Assembly (NCBI GenBank): GCA_025435555.1
Contig: JAIWWG010000102.1
Location: forward strand, 37,957-101,956
Length of the DNA stretch: 64,000 nucleotides
From: Chytriomyces cf. hyalinus JEL632
Lineage: Eukaryota > Chytridiomycota > Chytridiomycetes > Chytridiales > Chytriomycetaceae
Direction of reading: 5' to 3'
This document shows, in pieces, positions 1 through 11,677 of this stretch; the first letter of the stretch is position 1; each line of letters begins with the position of its first letter. The notes below the pieces were generated by a model, which saw only the letters and a list, made by a program, of their open reading frames with translations, did not search any database and had not been told where the DNA came from. The translations under genes and the position numbers were made by a program.

Positions 1-138
1 GTGCACTGGAAGGCGGATCGAAACACTGGTCATAGAAGGCATGTCATTTTTGGTAACATTTTCCTCCTGCTTCATATTTATATTTCCATGCCACCATCTC
101 GACAAACCAAAACCACGTTTTGAAGATTTGAAACAATG

Positions 139-1441
139 CTAAAAATTCAAACGCTTGAAATTTTGATCGCCGACCATGCCAATGGGTCGCACGGCAACTT
201 GTTTGAGGAACGAAGCACGACCCAGAACAATAAAGTACACGTTTGGCATATAAAGCCAGTTTCCCACAATATCCTCGCAAAACAGTACGAATTGGTCACG
301 TTGTGAAAACGCTGTCCCCTTCGAAAGCGCTTTCGATTTCATCCAGCACAATGTAGACAGGGCCAGCAACTTCCGTGAAATCATTCAAGAAATGGGCAAC
401 ACGTTTTTAGTCTTTCGTAAGCATTGCAGGAGGAGTAATAAACATTGGCTCCAGCGCTTCTTTCAAATACGCCAAAAGTACAGAATTGAACGAATCTTGA
501 TTCAATGCCTCCCTTTCGAAACTTGATATGGACTGTGTGACAACTGCAAAGCTTTTGTTGGAATAGATTTCTTTTCGTCACATCAGGTCACGCCTGTCTT
601 GATATGTTGATGTAACGGCTGCTGATTTCTGATATGTCCTTGTGTGCTGTCAGCAATTGGAATCATCCATTCTTGCCTGCTTTTAGACACGGCTCGCTCA
701 AAGTTTGCACTTTGAGTTTTTTGAAGTTTCGCGACAGTGACACCTTCATTGACAGAAATAATTTGTGGTTGGATGAGAGCAGAGATTGTCAGCATTTCAT
801 CTTTCCACTTGAAAACATCTGCACACGTTATTGCGCACGATTTTAGTTCAACATCAACAACGCCATGTTTTGAAGGGGTGTTGGAGGTCCGAGATAATTT
901 TGTCTGTTTTGGGGCTAGGATAAGGACGTGGTACAGATCATCCGGAGCTGAATCCAAGAAGACAGATGCTGTTCATGACCTGCAAACACCATTAAACTAA
1001 TGAGTACGAAGTGACAAGGGGAAGACAAACAAACGTACCTTGAAAAATACACCCTCCTTTTGTATGCTGGCGCCTGGGATAGCGTGGAACATTGAAATTT
1101 CATCTTTAGTGTCCTTAGGATCTCTGCCGTACGTCGCTCGACTCTGAAGCTTCTTCCATTTGTCGATATATCACGTTTTGTGAATCCACCGACTCCCTCC
1201 TTAAAGACCCTGACGAGCGTGAGTCTCGTTAGGTCCACGTGAGCCAGAGCGCTAATGTTCTCTGCAAGAATAGCCTTTTTCAAATCAAAGAAAGTAGCTG
1301 TAGTTTTAATGTTGACTAGAAGCGCACTGTGATCAGACCTGTTTCCAAGCACGCAGAACACACCGAAAATATATCCCGATTTCTGGTGCTGGGATCCATC
1401 TCTGACCCCTGAAATAACTGAAAATATCCCTATAAAACCTG
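139..1441 (-). pseudogene. Crinkler (CRN)-like gene remnant
   Basis: The minus strand near 1170-1390 encodes a stretch that resembles the ubiquitin-like N-terminal (header) domain of Crinkler effectors. It has a valine-rich first strand, then a 'DLKKAI' helix, then 'LTRLTLVRV', which corresponds to the 'DLKxAI...LTLWRV' pattern of the family. A second piece near 900-957 ('DDLYHVLILAP') fits the end of the same domain. A third near 190-330 ('VYFIVLGRASFL') fits the region where CRN NTPase modules continue. The three pieces lie in different frames. A plausible donor at about 1035 and acceptors at about 970-985 do not restore a clean frame, so I read this as a decayed or mis-assembled gene. Family knowledge: CRN proteins are modular nuclear effectors in oomycetes and chytrids. 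The assignment rests on pattern recognition only; the C-terminal effector domain is not identifiable. Confidence 0.5.
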
Positions 1442-2603
1442 ATTGTGTAGTTACTGCTGATCTCTGACTTGACGCCGTACGCACTGTCAGCAATTGGAAT
1501 CATATACGTGGATCGGACAAGGCTTCTCGTATTTTTCCTTCAAATTTCTTATTTCTTGTACTTTAAAGCATAACAAGTTGGATTGTTCTGAAACCCAGTA
1601 AACGCGACGCTATCACTGCCGGCGGCTGAAACTGCGTAACTGTACAGCTTCCTTGGCACAGGACTCTGCGCAACTTGCGGCACTCTTGCACCACTCTTTC
1701 TGCATCGAACTCCTTGCGAAACCCCGATCGAAAAAATGCGTTTGCCCACTTTGCTTCCCCGTCCAATATGCAATTGCTAGCCATGTGTGTTGCCGTCGTT
1801 TTGGACGTATATCTGCGCAATCCTTCAACTAGCAACAACACAGGCGTACAACAATCCAACTGTTTCTGGATATCTGTGTGGCAACCCTTGAACTCAATTA
1901 CCTGCGATATTCATGCGGCACGTGCTGGATCCATCATGGAAATTGTATACCCGAAAACTGGCTCGCTCTTTTAAAACAACTCGTGTTTCTCGCGCCGTTG
2001 ATTTTTTTTTTTATGCGCAGACGGTACCCTGCAGCTCTGGATGCAATGCGTGCGATGCGGCTTGAATTGGCGTATATTGTGGAGACTGGGAGTGTGGTTA
2101 AGCAGGCATTTTTCGTGTGTTGCGGGGGATTACGTTGCTTGTGTTTGATGTTGTGCCTTTTGGCTGGATTCACGCGACATACACCGGAAATTGTATCAAT
2201 TTATTGGAAATGGGTGAAGCAGCGAGAACCGATCGATTCATGATTATGGCGCGGCATGGCCGTGTTTCGTGTTTGGTTTGGATTGTGAGCAATTTTCATG
2301 TACATTGGCAGTTTGATGTTGGAGCAAGGTACTTTTAGTTATTGGCTGTTAATGGTGGGGTTGTATGTGGGGACGACGTTGACAGTGTTGGTGTTATATG
2401 TTATGAAGTTGGCGTTGTATAAATGTGGGTGGGGTTGGGTCGAATGTGTTGAGTGCAAAGTCGTTGGAGGTTGTAGGTGGATCTACGATAACGACGCACA
2501 GGAAGGAGGAGGTTGTTTCTGTGAAGGAATTGGTGCATGTTGTGAGGGATTAAGTTTGTATATTCAAAAATAGACATAACAAAACGCTCATAATTAAAGA
2601 AAA
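1442..2603. other. stretch without a supportable gene
   Basis: A 98-codon minus-strand frame (1563-1859) is open but I do not recognise it and it has no convincing start. It could be another remnant next to the CRN fragment. From about 2000 to 2570 the plus strand is strongly G/T-rich, which gives long chance frames. I see no RNA gene. Confidence 0.4.
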
Positions 2604-3868
2604 TTAAGTGATATGTGGTGAAGAATAAATGCGGATGGGTTCAAGAATTGGAGTGGCGGACCAGTACGGATGATTCGAAAGGTATTCGAAACTTTTCCTG
2701 CGTAACAGCGTTCCACCGTATTTCTGGACTTGAGTTTGGAAACGCGTCGATAAATATTCTGACGGTGCTTCCAGCGGCTGGGGATGGTAATGTTGCGGGA
2801 ATGGAGGTGGGGGGTTGAAATTCGATGAGTTTTGAAGGATTGAAAGCCGCCGATTGTGCGTGTGCGTGTTTGATTGATTTGAAGGTATTCGAGGTTGAGA
2901 GAATGAAACAGGATGGTTCATGATTGAAGATCTTTTTTGTTGCAGTGAATGAAACACGGGTGAACTTGGAGACATGACTGCCAATGGCGGTGTCGCGCCT
3001 CTTGAACTTGCTGGCTCCAGTGGATGATTGTAGTACCGCCGTAGCAGAGCATCTTGCCTGGGAGTATGCAGCACTGCATGATCGATCGAGTTTATAGATG
3101 AAGTAGTATCGTAATGGTGTTGCACGTGGTTTGGGTAAAAGTAATTGATGAGCCTAAATTTTGTGCCGCAGCTTCCCTCGACAGTCATTGTTCGTTTTGC
3201 GAGTCCGCCTGGAATAAGTTGTGTGTTTGGACGTACGCTTCTGAGAATGAATTCGCTGTTTTCGAGGATTTGAGGGGGTGTGTTGTTGTAGGAGTGTTGT
3301 GGGATTGGTTCGACTTCCCTGACAAACGATTTTGGGATTTTTCAGTTTGATGATGTTGGAAGACGGACAGATAGGGGATTCCTTACCGGTAGAGTAGAAA
3401 TGATCCGGAGATGCGCGAATAAGACCAGTTGAGTCCATCTGGTTGAAAAAACGTCGTTTTTCATTATGAACAGCAAGCACACACACACCCACAACAACTG
3501 CACCACTCTAACAACGAGCGCGACTAACCTCTCCACCGCATTTTCTCCACTTTTGCAGTCTTTTCAGCAAACACGAGCACAGTCCCACTTCGAATCCTGA
3601 CACCGCTCATCATGACGGGGAAGTTGTTGACGGCGTGCAATTGTCCGGCGACGACTGCTTCTACGATACATTTTGCGTCTGCGTGGTCTTTTATGAAGCC
3701 GGTCCATGTTTCTGAGGATTGGAGGATGCGAGGGGTTGGTTGGCGAGTGTGGGTGTGGGTTAAGGGGGTTTGGAGGAGCGGTTGTTGGCGTGATAGGGGT
3801 GGATGGGGAAGTGGTTGATGGTGGTGTGTGTGAGAATGGCGGCGGTGTGGGTGGGCGTATGGATGCAT
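2604..3868 (-). CDS. WOPR-family transcription factor, copy 1
   Basis: Exons on the minus strand are 3868-3529, 3438-3387 and 3318-2604 (1107 nt, 368 aa), all with GT-AG borders. The N-terminal half of the WOPR (Gti1/Pac2) domain is in exon 1: 'TWTGFIKDHADA' and 'RIRSGTVLVFAE', ending at the RWR/D junction. Exon 2 is only 52 nt and encodes the 'W-S-x-S-R-I-S-G-S-F-L-L-Y-R' core. Exon 3 carries the second half ('NTQLIPGGLAKRT', 'FRLINYFYP'). After the domain come 'LHTPRQ' and a low-complexity Ser/Pro/His region. The protein ends in the tail motif shared by the cluster ('SNHPYWSATPILEPI'). WOPR proteins are fungal DNA-binding regulators of morphology and development (Wor1, Ryp1, Pac2); nuclear location and DNA binding are inferred from the family. 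The start at 3868 is the first ATG in frame and the N-terminus is His/Pro-rich. Confidence 0.88.
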
Positions 3869-5248
3869 TTTAGCTGCATGGATTTAAGGAGGGAAAGGGG
3901 GGGTAAGGATTTGCTTGACAGGCGGTCGGAATACAGGCATGAAATTTCCACGCGCTGGAGAGCTGGAAAGCTGGAAAGCTGGAACCTTGTTTTTTTCATG
4001 ATGAAATGACGCAAACAAAAGTGCTTTTTATTTTATTTTTAAAATGGAAATTGCTATATTGGAAATGTGGGGTGACCCCATTTTGCCAAGTCAGTGAGTG
4101 AGTGCCAAGTCAGATTTTTGATATTTAATAAATATATTTACAAATATATTTAAATACAATTGTGTATATTTATGGACATTGGTTGAGGATGGATAAACTG
4201 CAACGACTGCATCTTTCTTCTGATCTGATCTGATGGGATGCATGCATTCGTACTTGGGATGGATGTGTTGTGTTTGTGTACCCAACCCAGATTGGTGGTA
4301 CCTGTGCGTTTGTATTGGAACATGGTTTTGGTTGAGTAACAAGGTAAGAAGGTCCACGCAAATATTTAAATAAATGCGTTTTGTTTTGTTTTGTTGACAT
4401 GATTTTCCGCCTGCCTGCCTGCGGATAATTAACTGGTTGATGGAAATTCCGTTGCTTGATATTACAATAATAATTGGTTCATTTCCTCGGCGAGCTATTT
4501 CCGCAGTCTCCAAAGAAATGAAGCAATCATTAGCTGAATGAGTTGGTTGGTTGGTTGGTTGCTGCATGTGAAACTCCAATTGATATTCTAAAAATACATC
4601 CAACAACCAGGACACACGTGCTGTTGAGACCAGCGTCCCTTCTCTTGATTCAAGACGACTTTCGAAATCCGATTCATTACGCCGCTTTTTCGAAGAGGAT
4701 TTTAATGTGTGTCTGTCGAAACTGGAACTCTGGAAATGTCTCTTCAATCATTCGATTGATTCAGCCTTGGGTTAAGCCGAAATGGACTATTTGGGTTCTA
4801 CAGCTACAAGAGGCCCACCATATCTCTCGAATCAGCTTATAGCAGCCACCCCACTCTCAGAACCAACAATATGCAGTTGAAACGTCATTCTGGGGACCCT
4901 GTTTTTGCCATCGAATCACAGCACTGTCGCACGAGCTTTGTTTGAAATAAGAGTGACATTGTCAACCGCCCAGCCCTGCTTCTTGGAACCTTCGCAATTT
5001 TTGTGGGAACCATAAGGCACTTATCCGTCAGCATGCCGCACACGCGTCAACATTTCTCCATGTTTGTCTTGTTCTTTTCCGCGAAATATATGTGGATGTT
5101 CCTGACGACGCTGCAGATCCCACTTCAGTGGCCGACATCCAAGGAGCATGCCGGTCAGGAAGCCATGGGCGTTTTTGGATTCTTTTATTACGGGTAAACA
5201 CCACCTCCAATCAAGACAAAAAAGGGGGTATACAATTGCGAGCATTTT
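3869..5248. other. intergenic, no gene seen
   Basis: AT-rich stretches (about 4020-4150) and a short TTGG repeat near 4543-4562 are present. Open frames are short on both strands, lack family resemblance and have no splice-supported extension. The region separates WOPR copies 1 and 2. Confidence 0.5.
4543..4562. repeat. (TTGG)n microsatellite
   Basis: About five GGTT/TTGG units in tandem. Confidence 0.8.
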
Positions 5249-6058
5249 TCAAAACTTGTTTGCTTTGCCCAACGGCGCCAGTGTAACTGGAAAGTCCGTC
5301 CAGTTTGGGTATTTCCTGAAAAATAAAGACGCCGCGCGAACTCCCGTGCCTCCAAAACGCAGAGAGTCTGTTTCAAACTTGTGCAGCTGCATGGACCAAT
5401 CGGATCCCGATGGGGTGATGGGAGATACCAAAGATTCCGCGCCCCGCGTTTCGAGAGTCAAGCTCTTTGAAGTGACGACGGCTTGATGCATCAATTCTTG
5501 AAACTCTTGAGCCTGCGAGGGAGTTTGAAGGAACCCTTGGTGCTGCATTTTCCGACTATACAAGTGCTCCACATCGCTTGGATAAAAGTACGAAATCACG
5601 CGAAACTTTTCGCCCGTCTTCTGTGCCGTGAGCGTGATGGTTCTTTTTGCGAGGCCGTTTGGGACCAACCGTGTGTTTCCGCGTACACTTGTTGTGATGA
5701 ATAAGGATGATTTTTCGCGTTGTACGGTGTGGTTCTTTGCAGCGGTTGATACGGGTTCTACTTGTCGGTATAACAGGAATGCACCGCTGATTCTGCTGGA
5801 GGACCATGAGAAGGAGTCACGCCAGCGAGTCTTTTGTGCCGGCGTTGTGCTGGTTTCTTGGAGAATGATTACGCTGCCGCTGCGGATTTCCAGGGTGCTG
5901 GTGGATGAGGAGAGTTCTCGAATGGGTGTGAGGAGGTTTGCGGCGCATGCGTCGACGAGGATTTGAGCGTCCTTTTTTTCTTTGATGAAGCCGAACCAGA
6001 TTTCGTGGATGGACTTGCTGTGCTGTTGCTGTTGTTGTCGGGATATCATTGCTGGCAT
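5249..6058 (-). CDS. WOPR-family transcription factor, copy 2 (intronless)
   Basis: A single uninterrupted frame of 269 aa. The first WOPR half spans residues about 18-100 ('IWFGFIKEKKDA', 'LEIRSGSVIILQE', 'RWRDSFSWSSSRISGAFLLY'). The second half spans about 118-168 ('NTRLVPNGLAKRT', 'FRVISYFYPSDVEHLY'). It is followed by 'LQTPSQAQEF' and by the tail 'FFRKYPNWTDFPVTLAPL'. It lacks the introns that split copies 1, 4, 6, 7 and 8 at the RWR/D and YR/E positions, so it either lost them or arose from a spliced copy. A poly-Gln run lies just after the start. A DNA-binding regulator is inferred from family membership. The second ATG, four codons in, is an alternative start. Confidence 0.9.
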   Translation of the reverse strand: MPAMISRQQQQQHSKSIHEIWFGFIKEKKDAQILVDACAANLLTPIRELSSSTSTLEIRSGSVIILQETSTTPAQKTRWRDSFSWSSSRISGAFLLYRQVEPVSTAAKNHTVQREKSSLFITTSVRGNTRLVPNGLAKRTITLTAQKTGEKFRVISYFYPSDVEHLYSRKMQHQGFLQTPSQAQEFQELMHQAVVTSKSLTLETRGAESLVSPITPSGSDWSMQLHKFETDSLRFGGTGVRAASLFFRKYPNWTDFPVTLAPLGKANKF

Positions 6059-6292
6059 ATTTGGAGAAAGTGGGGGTTGGGGCCTCAGTGTGTTTTATAC
6101 TATGTGCATTGAATGTTTCGAAACTGTTTCAGAAGTTGGTGTTTCGAAATTTGACAAAGGTTTCAGAATGGTTTCAGAACGCGCATCATGAAAAGAAAGC
6201 TTGAGATTTCCAGATCATGCATGGCTCGTCAAGCTGTTTCGTTTAAAACGTGTCAACATATTTACAAATAAATAAATATTTAAATAAATAAA

Positions 6293-8925
6293 ATGGGGGC
6301 ATACGAATACGACGACAACGGGACAATCTTCAACTACTTTGTCATCTCATTCTTGTCGCTTGTGCTTGTCCCGGCCACCTACTCGGTACTCGCTGCAAAG
6401 AAGGGTCAGACGGCGGGTACGGAGGGTCATGTGCGAGGTAATCATTCAAAGTCACTCCTTTGCTTGGACCTCCCAATTTAACATCTATCAGGACTCCCCG
6501 AATGCCCGTGCGATGGATGCAAGTTGAAGCGGGACCGTGTCGCTAGACGAAAGGTTGCTGAGAAGGGATTCGTATCTGCAAAGTAATTACTCTTTGATCT
6601 TGATCCATCTTTGCGATGGTTGTTGTTTTTGCATGTCTGACTGACTGACTGAATGCATGCAACGTATTACTTCATGTTCATTGGGTTTTTTCTAGATCCC
6701 TTCTTCTCATTGTTGGATGGCTCGTTTTCGCTGCGGTTGCATACCAAACTGCGACAACAAAGATTGCAGACGCTGGGCTCTGGGATCCTTACGAAATCTT
6801 GGGTGTCTCGACGGTATAAAAAAAATTGGATTCCATCAAGTTGGGCCTCACATCTCATTCATTTTATTTTACCAGAGCGCCACAGCAAGCGAAGTCAAAA
6901 AAGCATTCAGAAAACTATCCCTCAAATACCACCCCGACAAGGTGACGGAAGAGTCTGAAAAGGAAGCGGCAGCCGTTGTGTACAATGATTTGGCGAAAGC
7001 TCAAAAAGTGTTGACGGACGATGAAGCGAGAAAGACGTGGGATGAGTTTGGACATCCGGATGGGCGGCAAGGTATTGTGTTTCTTGTAATTGTAGTGAAG
7101 AAGTTTTTTATATTGATTTTGTGAATTTTCGCGAAAACAGCACTTCAACTTGGAATTGCGTTACCAAAATATCTAGTTGAATCGAAAAACAACATGATTG
7201 TATTGTTTGTATACGGATCCGTGTTTGGAATCCTGATGCCACTTTTGGTTGCCAAATGGTGGTACACGTCCAAAAACATGAACAATGATAAAATTAGCCA
7301 TGAAACGATGGGAACGTTGTATAAAGAGGTGAAGGATCAGATGCGGATTAATAGTTGAGTGTTGCAGTGGTTGCTGATCTTTTTTGCTGATCTTTTTTCG
7401 AATAGCGCTTTTGGATGTTGTGTTTAAGGCGGATGATTTGTTGGATGCGGTTACGTATAGTAAATCGGAGAAGGTCATTTTGGAATCGCTTGGGGATCAA
7501 GTTTCTGCCGAAATTGGAAAATACGGAATCATTTTTGAATCGCGAAAGAAGGTGGTGTTTCCCTCCTACTTTTTTTCTTTTTCGGGTTGCTAAACTTGCC
7601 CGTCTGATCGCATGGCCGTCTTTTTTTGCAGTACATCAAAGTGGAAGACGCACTTCTGCACAAAGTCCAAATTCTTTTGTTTTCGCACTTTTGCCGGTTC
7701 CAACTGCCGGACCCCAAATTGGCTGCCGAACAAGCACTTGTTGCAGAACGCGCTGCGTTGGTTGTTGTTGGAATTTTGCAGATTTGCGCGGCGCGATTTT
7801 GGCTTGCTCCAGCGATTGCTGCGATTGAATTGAGACAGGTAAATTTTGTTTTCTTCGACTAAGAAAATGTTTTTTATCTTGCTCAAAGTTTCAAAAACTT
7901 TTTTTGGGCAGTCCATTGTTCAAGCCGTGATTCCAACCAAGGGACCTTTGGGCCAACTTCCGCATGTTACCCTGGAAACGTTGAAGCACTTTGTCACCTT
8001 GAAGGTTAGAAGCCGGGCTTTTCAAACCGCGCGGCGAATCCAGCGATACAGCGTCCTCATGCGCATTCTATACTTTGCAGAAACGAACAACGTGTCCTCG
8101 TGAAATTGTCGAATTGGACGATGAGGTCCGGAAAGAGGCGTTTAGTATCATGCCAAGTCAGCATGCGGATGAGATGAGTAAAGTTGCGGAGCAGTATCCC
8201 ATTGTGCGGATTAATAAGGCGAATTTTGCGGGTTTGTTTTTTTGTTTTTGTTCATACGCAATCGAAAGGAGTCTTTACTAAATTTGGTTTGTCGAAAAAT
8301 AGTTGCGGGTGAAGAATTCATTACCCCTGGCTCGATTGTGACACTGACGGTCCAATTGGAGCACATTACCCCATCCGAAGCCCGCCGCGAAAAGCGTGAG
8401 GGTGTCATCCCAGTAGACGTGACACCGCCTTCAGTCGCCGAATCCGAAGTCAAACCCCCAACCTGGTTCGACAAGCAAGGCCTCGAACCCTTCCCAACCC
8501 ATTGCCCCTATTTCCCAACAGAAAAAAGCAGTTCCTGGTGGGTTCTCATGGGCAACCTTGAAAACAACCGGTTGATTAGTCTTGGAAAAGTGAGCAACGC
8601 GGGTCCACCTGGTGCTCAACCGCAAACGTGTAAACTACAATTCCAAGCGCCGCCGAACGCGGGATCATGGAAGTTTTACGTGTTTGTCAAGAATGATTGT
8701 AACATGGGATGTGACTTGACGATTGAAATGACGTTGACGGTAATTGATGCGCCTGAACTGAGTGCTGAAATTATTGAGGATGATATTAGTGAGCCTGGGG
8801 AGGATACGATTGCGGGGCAGATGGCTGCGATCAAGAGTGGGAAGGTTCCTGGGGAGAGTTTGGGGAAGGGTGTGAGGGATGATGTGGATGATTCTTCGGA
8901 TAGTGATGACAGTGATAGTGATTAG
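6293..8925 (+). CDS. SEC63: Sec63, ER translocon J-protein
   Basis: Exons are 6293-6437, 6492-6582, 6696-6813, 6876-7071, 7141-7353, 7406-7551, 7632-7838, 7912-8004, 8081-8231 and 8303-8925, giving 660 aa. All borders are GT-AG and the frame is continuous. Order of parts: first membrane segment at about residues 12-35; second at about 80-95; J domain ('WDPYEILGVS', then 'LKYHPDK') at about 105-170 with the HPD tripeptide near 137-139; third membrane segment at about 202-224; the Sec63/Brl region; and a very acidic, Ser-rich end ('DDSSDSDDSDSD'). Sec63 recruits the ER Hsp70 (BiP/Kar2) to the Sec61 channel, and its acidic tail binds Sec62. Length and architecture match the fungal family (about 620-700 aa). 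The ATG is chosen because it directly precedes the first membrane segment. Confidence 0.96.
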
Positions 8926-9045
8926 GGGGATGGTTGTTGTTGGAGGGTGATGTTTTGATTCAAAATACAAGTGTTTGAAATGGTTGACGTTTAAATAAGT
9001 TTCTATTTCAGGGGGGATGCATCAACAACGAAAAAAAAAGGGGGT

Positions 9046-9954
9046 TCAATGAAAGTTTAAAGGGGGTAGATAGACGGAAGTGTATTGAGACGACTGGCTG
9101 AAGGAGCTCGTGGTTGCACGTAAAGGTGGGAGGTACACTGGCGATTCAGACCAGTGCGGGTTTTCTTTAAAGAATTTGAGATTGGATTGTAGCGCAGCAA
9201 GCGAGTCGCTGCAGTTTAGTTTTTGAAAGAGTGGGGTGTCGTCCATTTCGATGGATGCAATGAGTGGTGCGACAGTGGCAGGAGTTGAAAAGATGGGAGT
9301 AGTCAGGCTTGCTACTGAGAGGGGTGGGATGGGTGTGGCGACACTGCCGAGAGATTCTGCGCTTGGAGTGGAGTGTCTGAAGGGTGTGCGGATCATGGGC
9401 ATGAAGCGGTCAAATTCGGGGAGTTGGGATGGTGTTTGTAGGGGGCTTGAGTGGAAAGTGGATGGTTTTCGGTTGAAAAAGTGTTGGACGTCTTTGACTG
9501 TGAAATACGAAACGACTCTGTATTTGCGGTTGTTTGATCCGAGGATTGAGATTGTGCGTTTTGCGAACCCGTTTTGGACGAGTTGACTGTTTGCGCGGAC
9601 ACTTGTTACAGTAAAGAGGCCTGCTGGCTTGTCACGAGATGTTTGTTTGACAGGTGATGGGATGGAGTTGCTGGACGACTTGATCTCAGTCTCACGGTAA
9701 AGCAAGAAGGGGCCATTGACTTTACTAGAAGACCAGCTGCACCCGTCTCTCCAGCGCACACGTAAAGTTTCTTGGGAACCTTCAGGAAAGACAATGACTG
9801 TGCCGCTGCGGAGGGGGAAGGAGGTCATTCCGATGGGAAGGTCTAGAACTGGGTTGTGTAAGTGGGCGATACAGCTTTCGACGAGGAGTTGGGCGTCGAT
9901 GGAGTCTTTGATGAAACCGTGGAATGTTTCGAGGGGGGGCTTTTGGGAGTGCAT
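9046..9954 (-). CDS. WOPR-family transcription factor, copy 3 (intronless)
   Basis: A single 302-aa frame. WOPR first half: residues about 9-90 ('[16 protein letters not shown]', '[13 protein letters not shown]', '[20 protein letters not shown]'). Second half: about 110-160 ('[13 protein letters not shown]', '[16 protein letters not shown]'). It continues with '[14 protein letters not shown]', a Ser/Thr/Pro-rich linker and the tail '[18 protein letters not shown]', then about 20 more residues. It is intronless like copy 2. It ends about 120 nt from the convergently transcribed SEC63. The start at 9954 is the only ATG upstream of the domain and leaves a very short N-terminal extension. Confidence 0.92.
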   Translation of the reverse strand: MHSQKPPLETFHGFIKDSIDAQLLVESCIAHLHNPVLDLPIGMTSFPLRSGTVIVFPEGSQETLRVRWRDGCSWSSSKVNGPFLLYRETEIKSSSNSIPSPVKQTSRDKPAGLFTVTSVRANSQLVQNGFAKRTISILGSNNRKYRVVSYFTVKDVQHFFNRKPSTFHSSPLQTPSQLPEFDRFMPMIRTPFRHSTPSAESLGSVATPIPPLSVASLTTPIFSTPATVAPLIASIEMDDTPLFQKLNCSDSLAALQSNLKFFKENPHWSESPVYLPPLRATTSSFSQSSQYTSVYLPPLNFH

Positions 9955-11032
9955 TTGTTTTGGATAGATGGATGGATGGATGGATGGATGGATAGATGGA
10001 TGGATGGATGGATGGATGGATGGATGGATGGATGGGAATAAATATTGTAAGGTTTCCTTTTTATTTAGGGGGGAGGATGAGGCTATCGGGGGGCGAGTGT
10101 GTGCGCATGAAATTACCTCAAAGACAGACTGGGCATTGGAAATAATTTTCCAAATTTACGTAAATTGAATGCCCAGTCATTATGCCAATATGTCGTTTGG
10201 TTGGTTGGAGACTGTTACAAACGACGAACGACAATCGTATTTTGAATTGAGAGTTTATTTTGAAAATATTCTGAAACAGTCGATTTTTTGGTGCTTGAAA
10301 CTCAGCTGCTGATCTGATCACTCCCGGGCGGGGTCTGTCTCCTTGCTGGCCATGATTCCCAGACAAGACTCTGTTTAAAGAGTGTGTGCTATAAATTTCA
10401 TTCTGGTATTGTTGTTGGTGTTGTTAGTGTTTGTTGTTGGGTGGCTGCTGTCGCCGGCGACTCGATCCAACCTTGTGAAATTTGATTGATTTTAACGATA
10501 CTTTTGATGCCGTAATCGCTTTCATTATTCTTGTACAAAGAGGGATGAGAGTGAGAGTTCTTATTTGAAGCGAGCGTGTGGTGTGGATCAAGCTGAACGG
10601 ACGTGCGTTACATGCGAAAGATGATGGAAATGAATACAGCAATCCCAATGCCAGTTTTATTCAGTCATTGCAGTGTGACGACGAGGAGAATCTTGACTGC
10701 TTTTTCAGCAAGACGGCATCGCTTTTGATAACTGGGTGCTGTTAAAACGGCAACTTGAAGTTTATGACAAGTAAATGTTTTCAGGCCGCCGCACTTTCAA
10801 ATTCAAGAATCCCTGCAAACTCTTGGCAGTAACAGTACCAATAACTGCCAACAAAAGTCATCTTTTGCAACTGACTCTACTGCCTTTAATGACTTTGTTA
10901 TGAGATTTTGATAAACATTTTGTGTGTGTGTTGTATTTCTCATAATCACATAAAATGGAATTTTGTCCTCCCCTCTTTAAAACCGCGCGGATACTGCTAC
11001 CTCTCAACAACCCAATAACTAAACTTAGAAAA
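9955..11032. other. intergenic with a GGAT microsatellite
   Basis: Contains the tetranucleotide tract just upstream of WOPR copy 3, otherwise no supportable coding frame. This is the likely shared promoter region of the divergent WOPR copy 3 (minus) and Reeler-like (plus) genes. Confidence 0.5.
9964..10035. repeat. (GGAT)n microsatellite
   Basis: About 18 tandem TGGA/GGAT units with two TAGA interruptions, immediately 5' of the WOPR copy 3 start. The peptide it would encode (repeated MDGW) is a chance frame. Confidence 0.95.
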
Positions 11033-11677
11033 ATGCAATTCCTCCAATACTCCCTCCTCACCGCAACACTCCTCTCCCTCCTCTCCCTCACAGCCACATG
11101 TCTCCCCAACGGCGCGCCACGCTGCAAAATCACTGAATCCATTATCGCACAAGGCCATAAAATCCCGCAAGGCAGTTTAGGACTTGTCATGAAACTTCCT
11201 GCAAGTTATACACCGGGGGGTGCACCCATTCCTATCACAATCACGTCTGCTACCGGTGCTGCCGTCAAGTTTGCGGGCATTTTGGCGTATGTGACGATTG
11301 GGGGTGTGCAAGATTCTGTGTTGACTGCTTCGACAGTGGGTGGTGGTGGTGGAGGTGTTGCAGCGCATGTGGGACGGTTTCGGCATATCCATGCACAGCA
11401 GTTGCGTCCACAAACTGCCGCGTTGTGTACCGCTGTGAACGTCAAGAATTCGCATGCAAAGAGTACGGTTACGCATCGTGTTCCGTTGAATGCTACGACG
11501 CCGTTTACAATCTTGTGGAGTCCGCCGCGGAGGGATAAGGGTGTTGTTACGGTGAATGTTGTTGTGTCGTCGGGGAGTTCAAAGTCGCCTTGGCAGATTG
11601 TTCCGTCGGGGCAGATTTGGAGTCGTGTGAGGCATGCGAAGGGTGCCAAGAAGGCTACCGTTTCCAAGAAGGTGTAG
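11033..11677 (+). CDS. secreted Reeler-domain-like protein
   Basis: 214 aa, one exon. The first about 22 residues are a clear signal peptide (MQFLQ followed by a Leu/Thr/Ser-rich hydrophobic core, with cleavage likely after the TATC region). An in-frame ATG 26 codons upstream would bury the signal, so I choose 11033. The mature part begins 'LPNGAPRC' and later has 'YTPGGAPIPI', 'FAGILAYV', a central Cys ('AALCTAV'), 'VTHRVPL', 'FTILWSPP' and 'GVVTVNVVV'. This order (F/LPNGAP, Cys, YxPG, F-G-I/L, Cys, TH, W-x-P, V-x-V) is that of the Reeler domain found in reelin, ferric-chelate-reductase-like and secreted defence proteins. A basic tail (HAKGAKKATVSKK) follows. No membrane anchor is seen. The role is unknown; an extracellular adhesion or wall-surface function is a guess. 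Confidence 0.7.
   Translation: MQFLQYSLLTATLLSLLSLTATCLPNGAPRCKITESIIAQGHKIPQGSLGLVMKLPASYTPGGAPIPITITSATGAAVKFAGILAYVTIGGVQDSVLTASTVGGGGGGVAAHVGRFRHIHAQQLRPQTAALCTAVNVKNSHAKSTVTHRVPLNATTPFTILWSPPRRDKGVVTVNVVVSSGSSKSPWQIVPSGQIWSRVRHAKGAKKATVSKKV

Noticed and set aside
1878-2573. plus-strand frames with hydrophobic stretches
   Set aside because: G/T-rich low-complexity DNA. Hydrophobic runs come from base composition, with no start or splice support.
9968-10168. plus-strand frame with repeated MDGW
   Set aside because: Translation of the GGAT microsatellite, not a protein.
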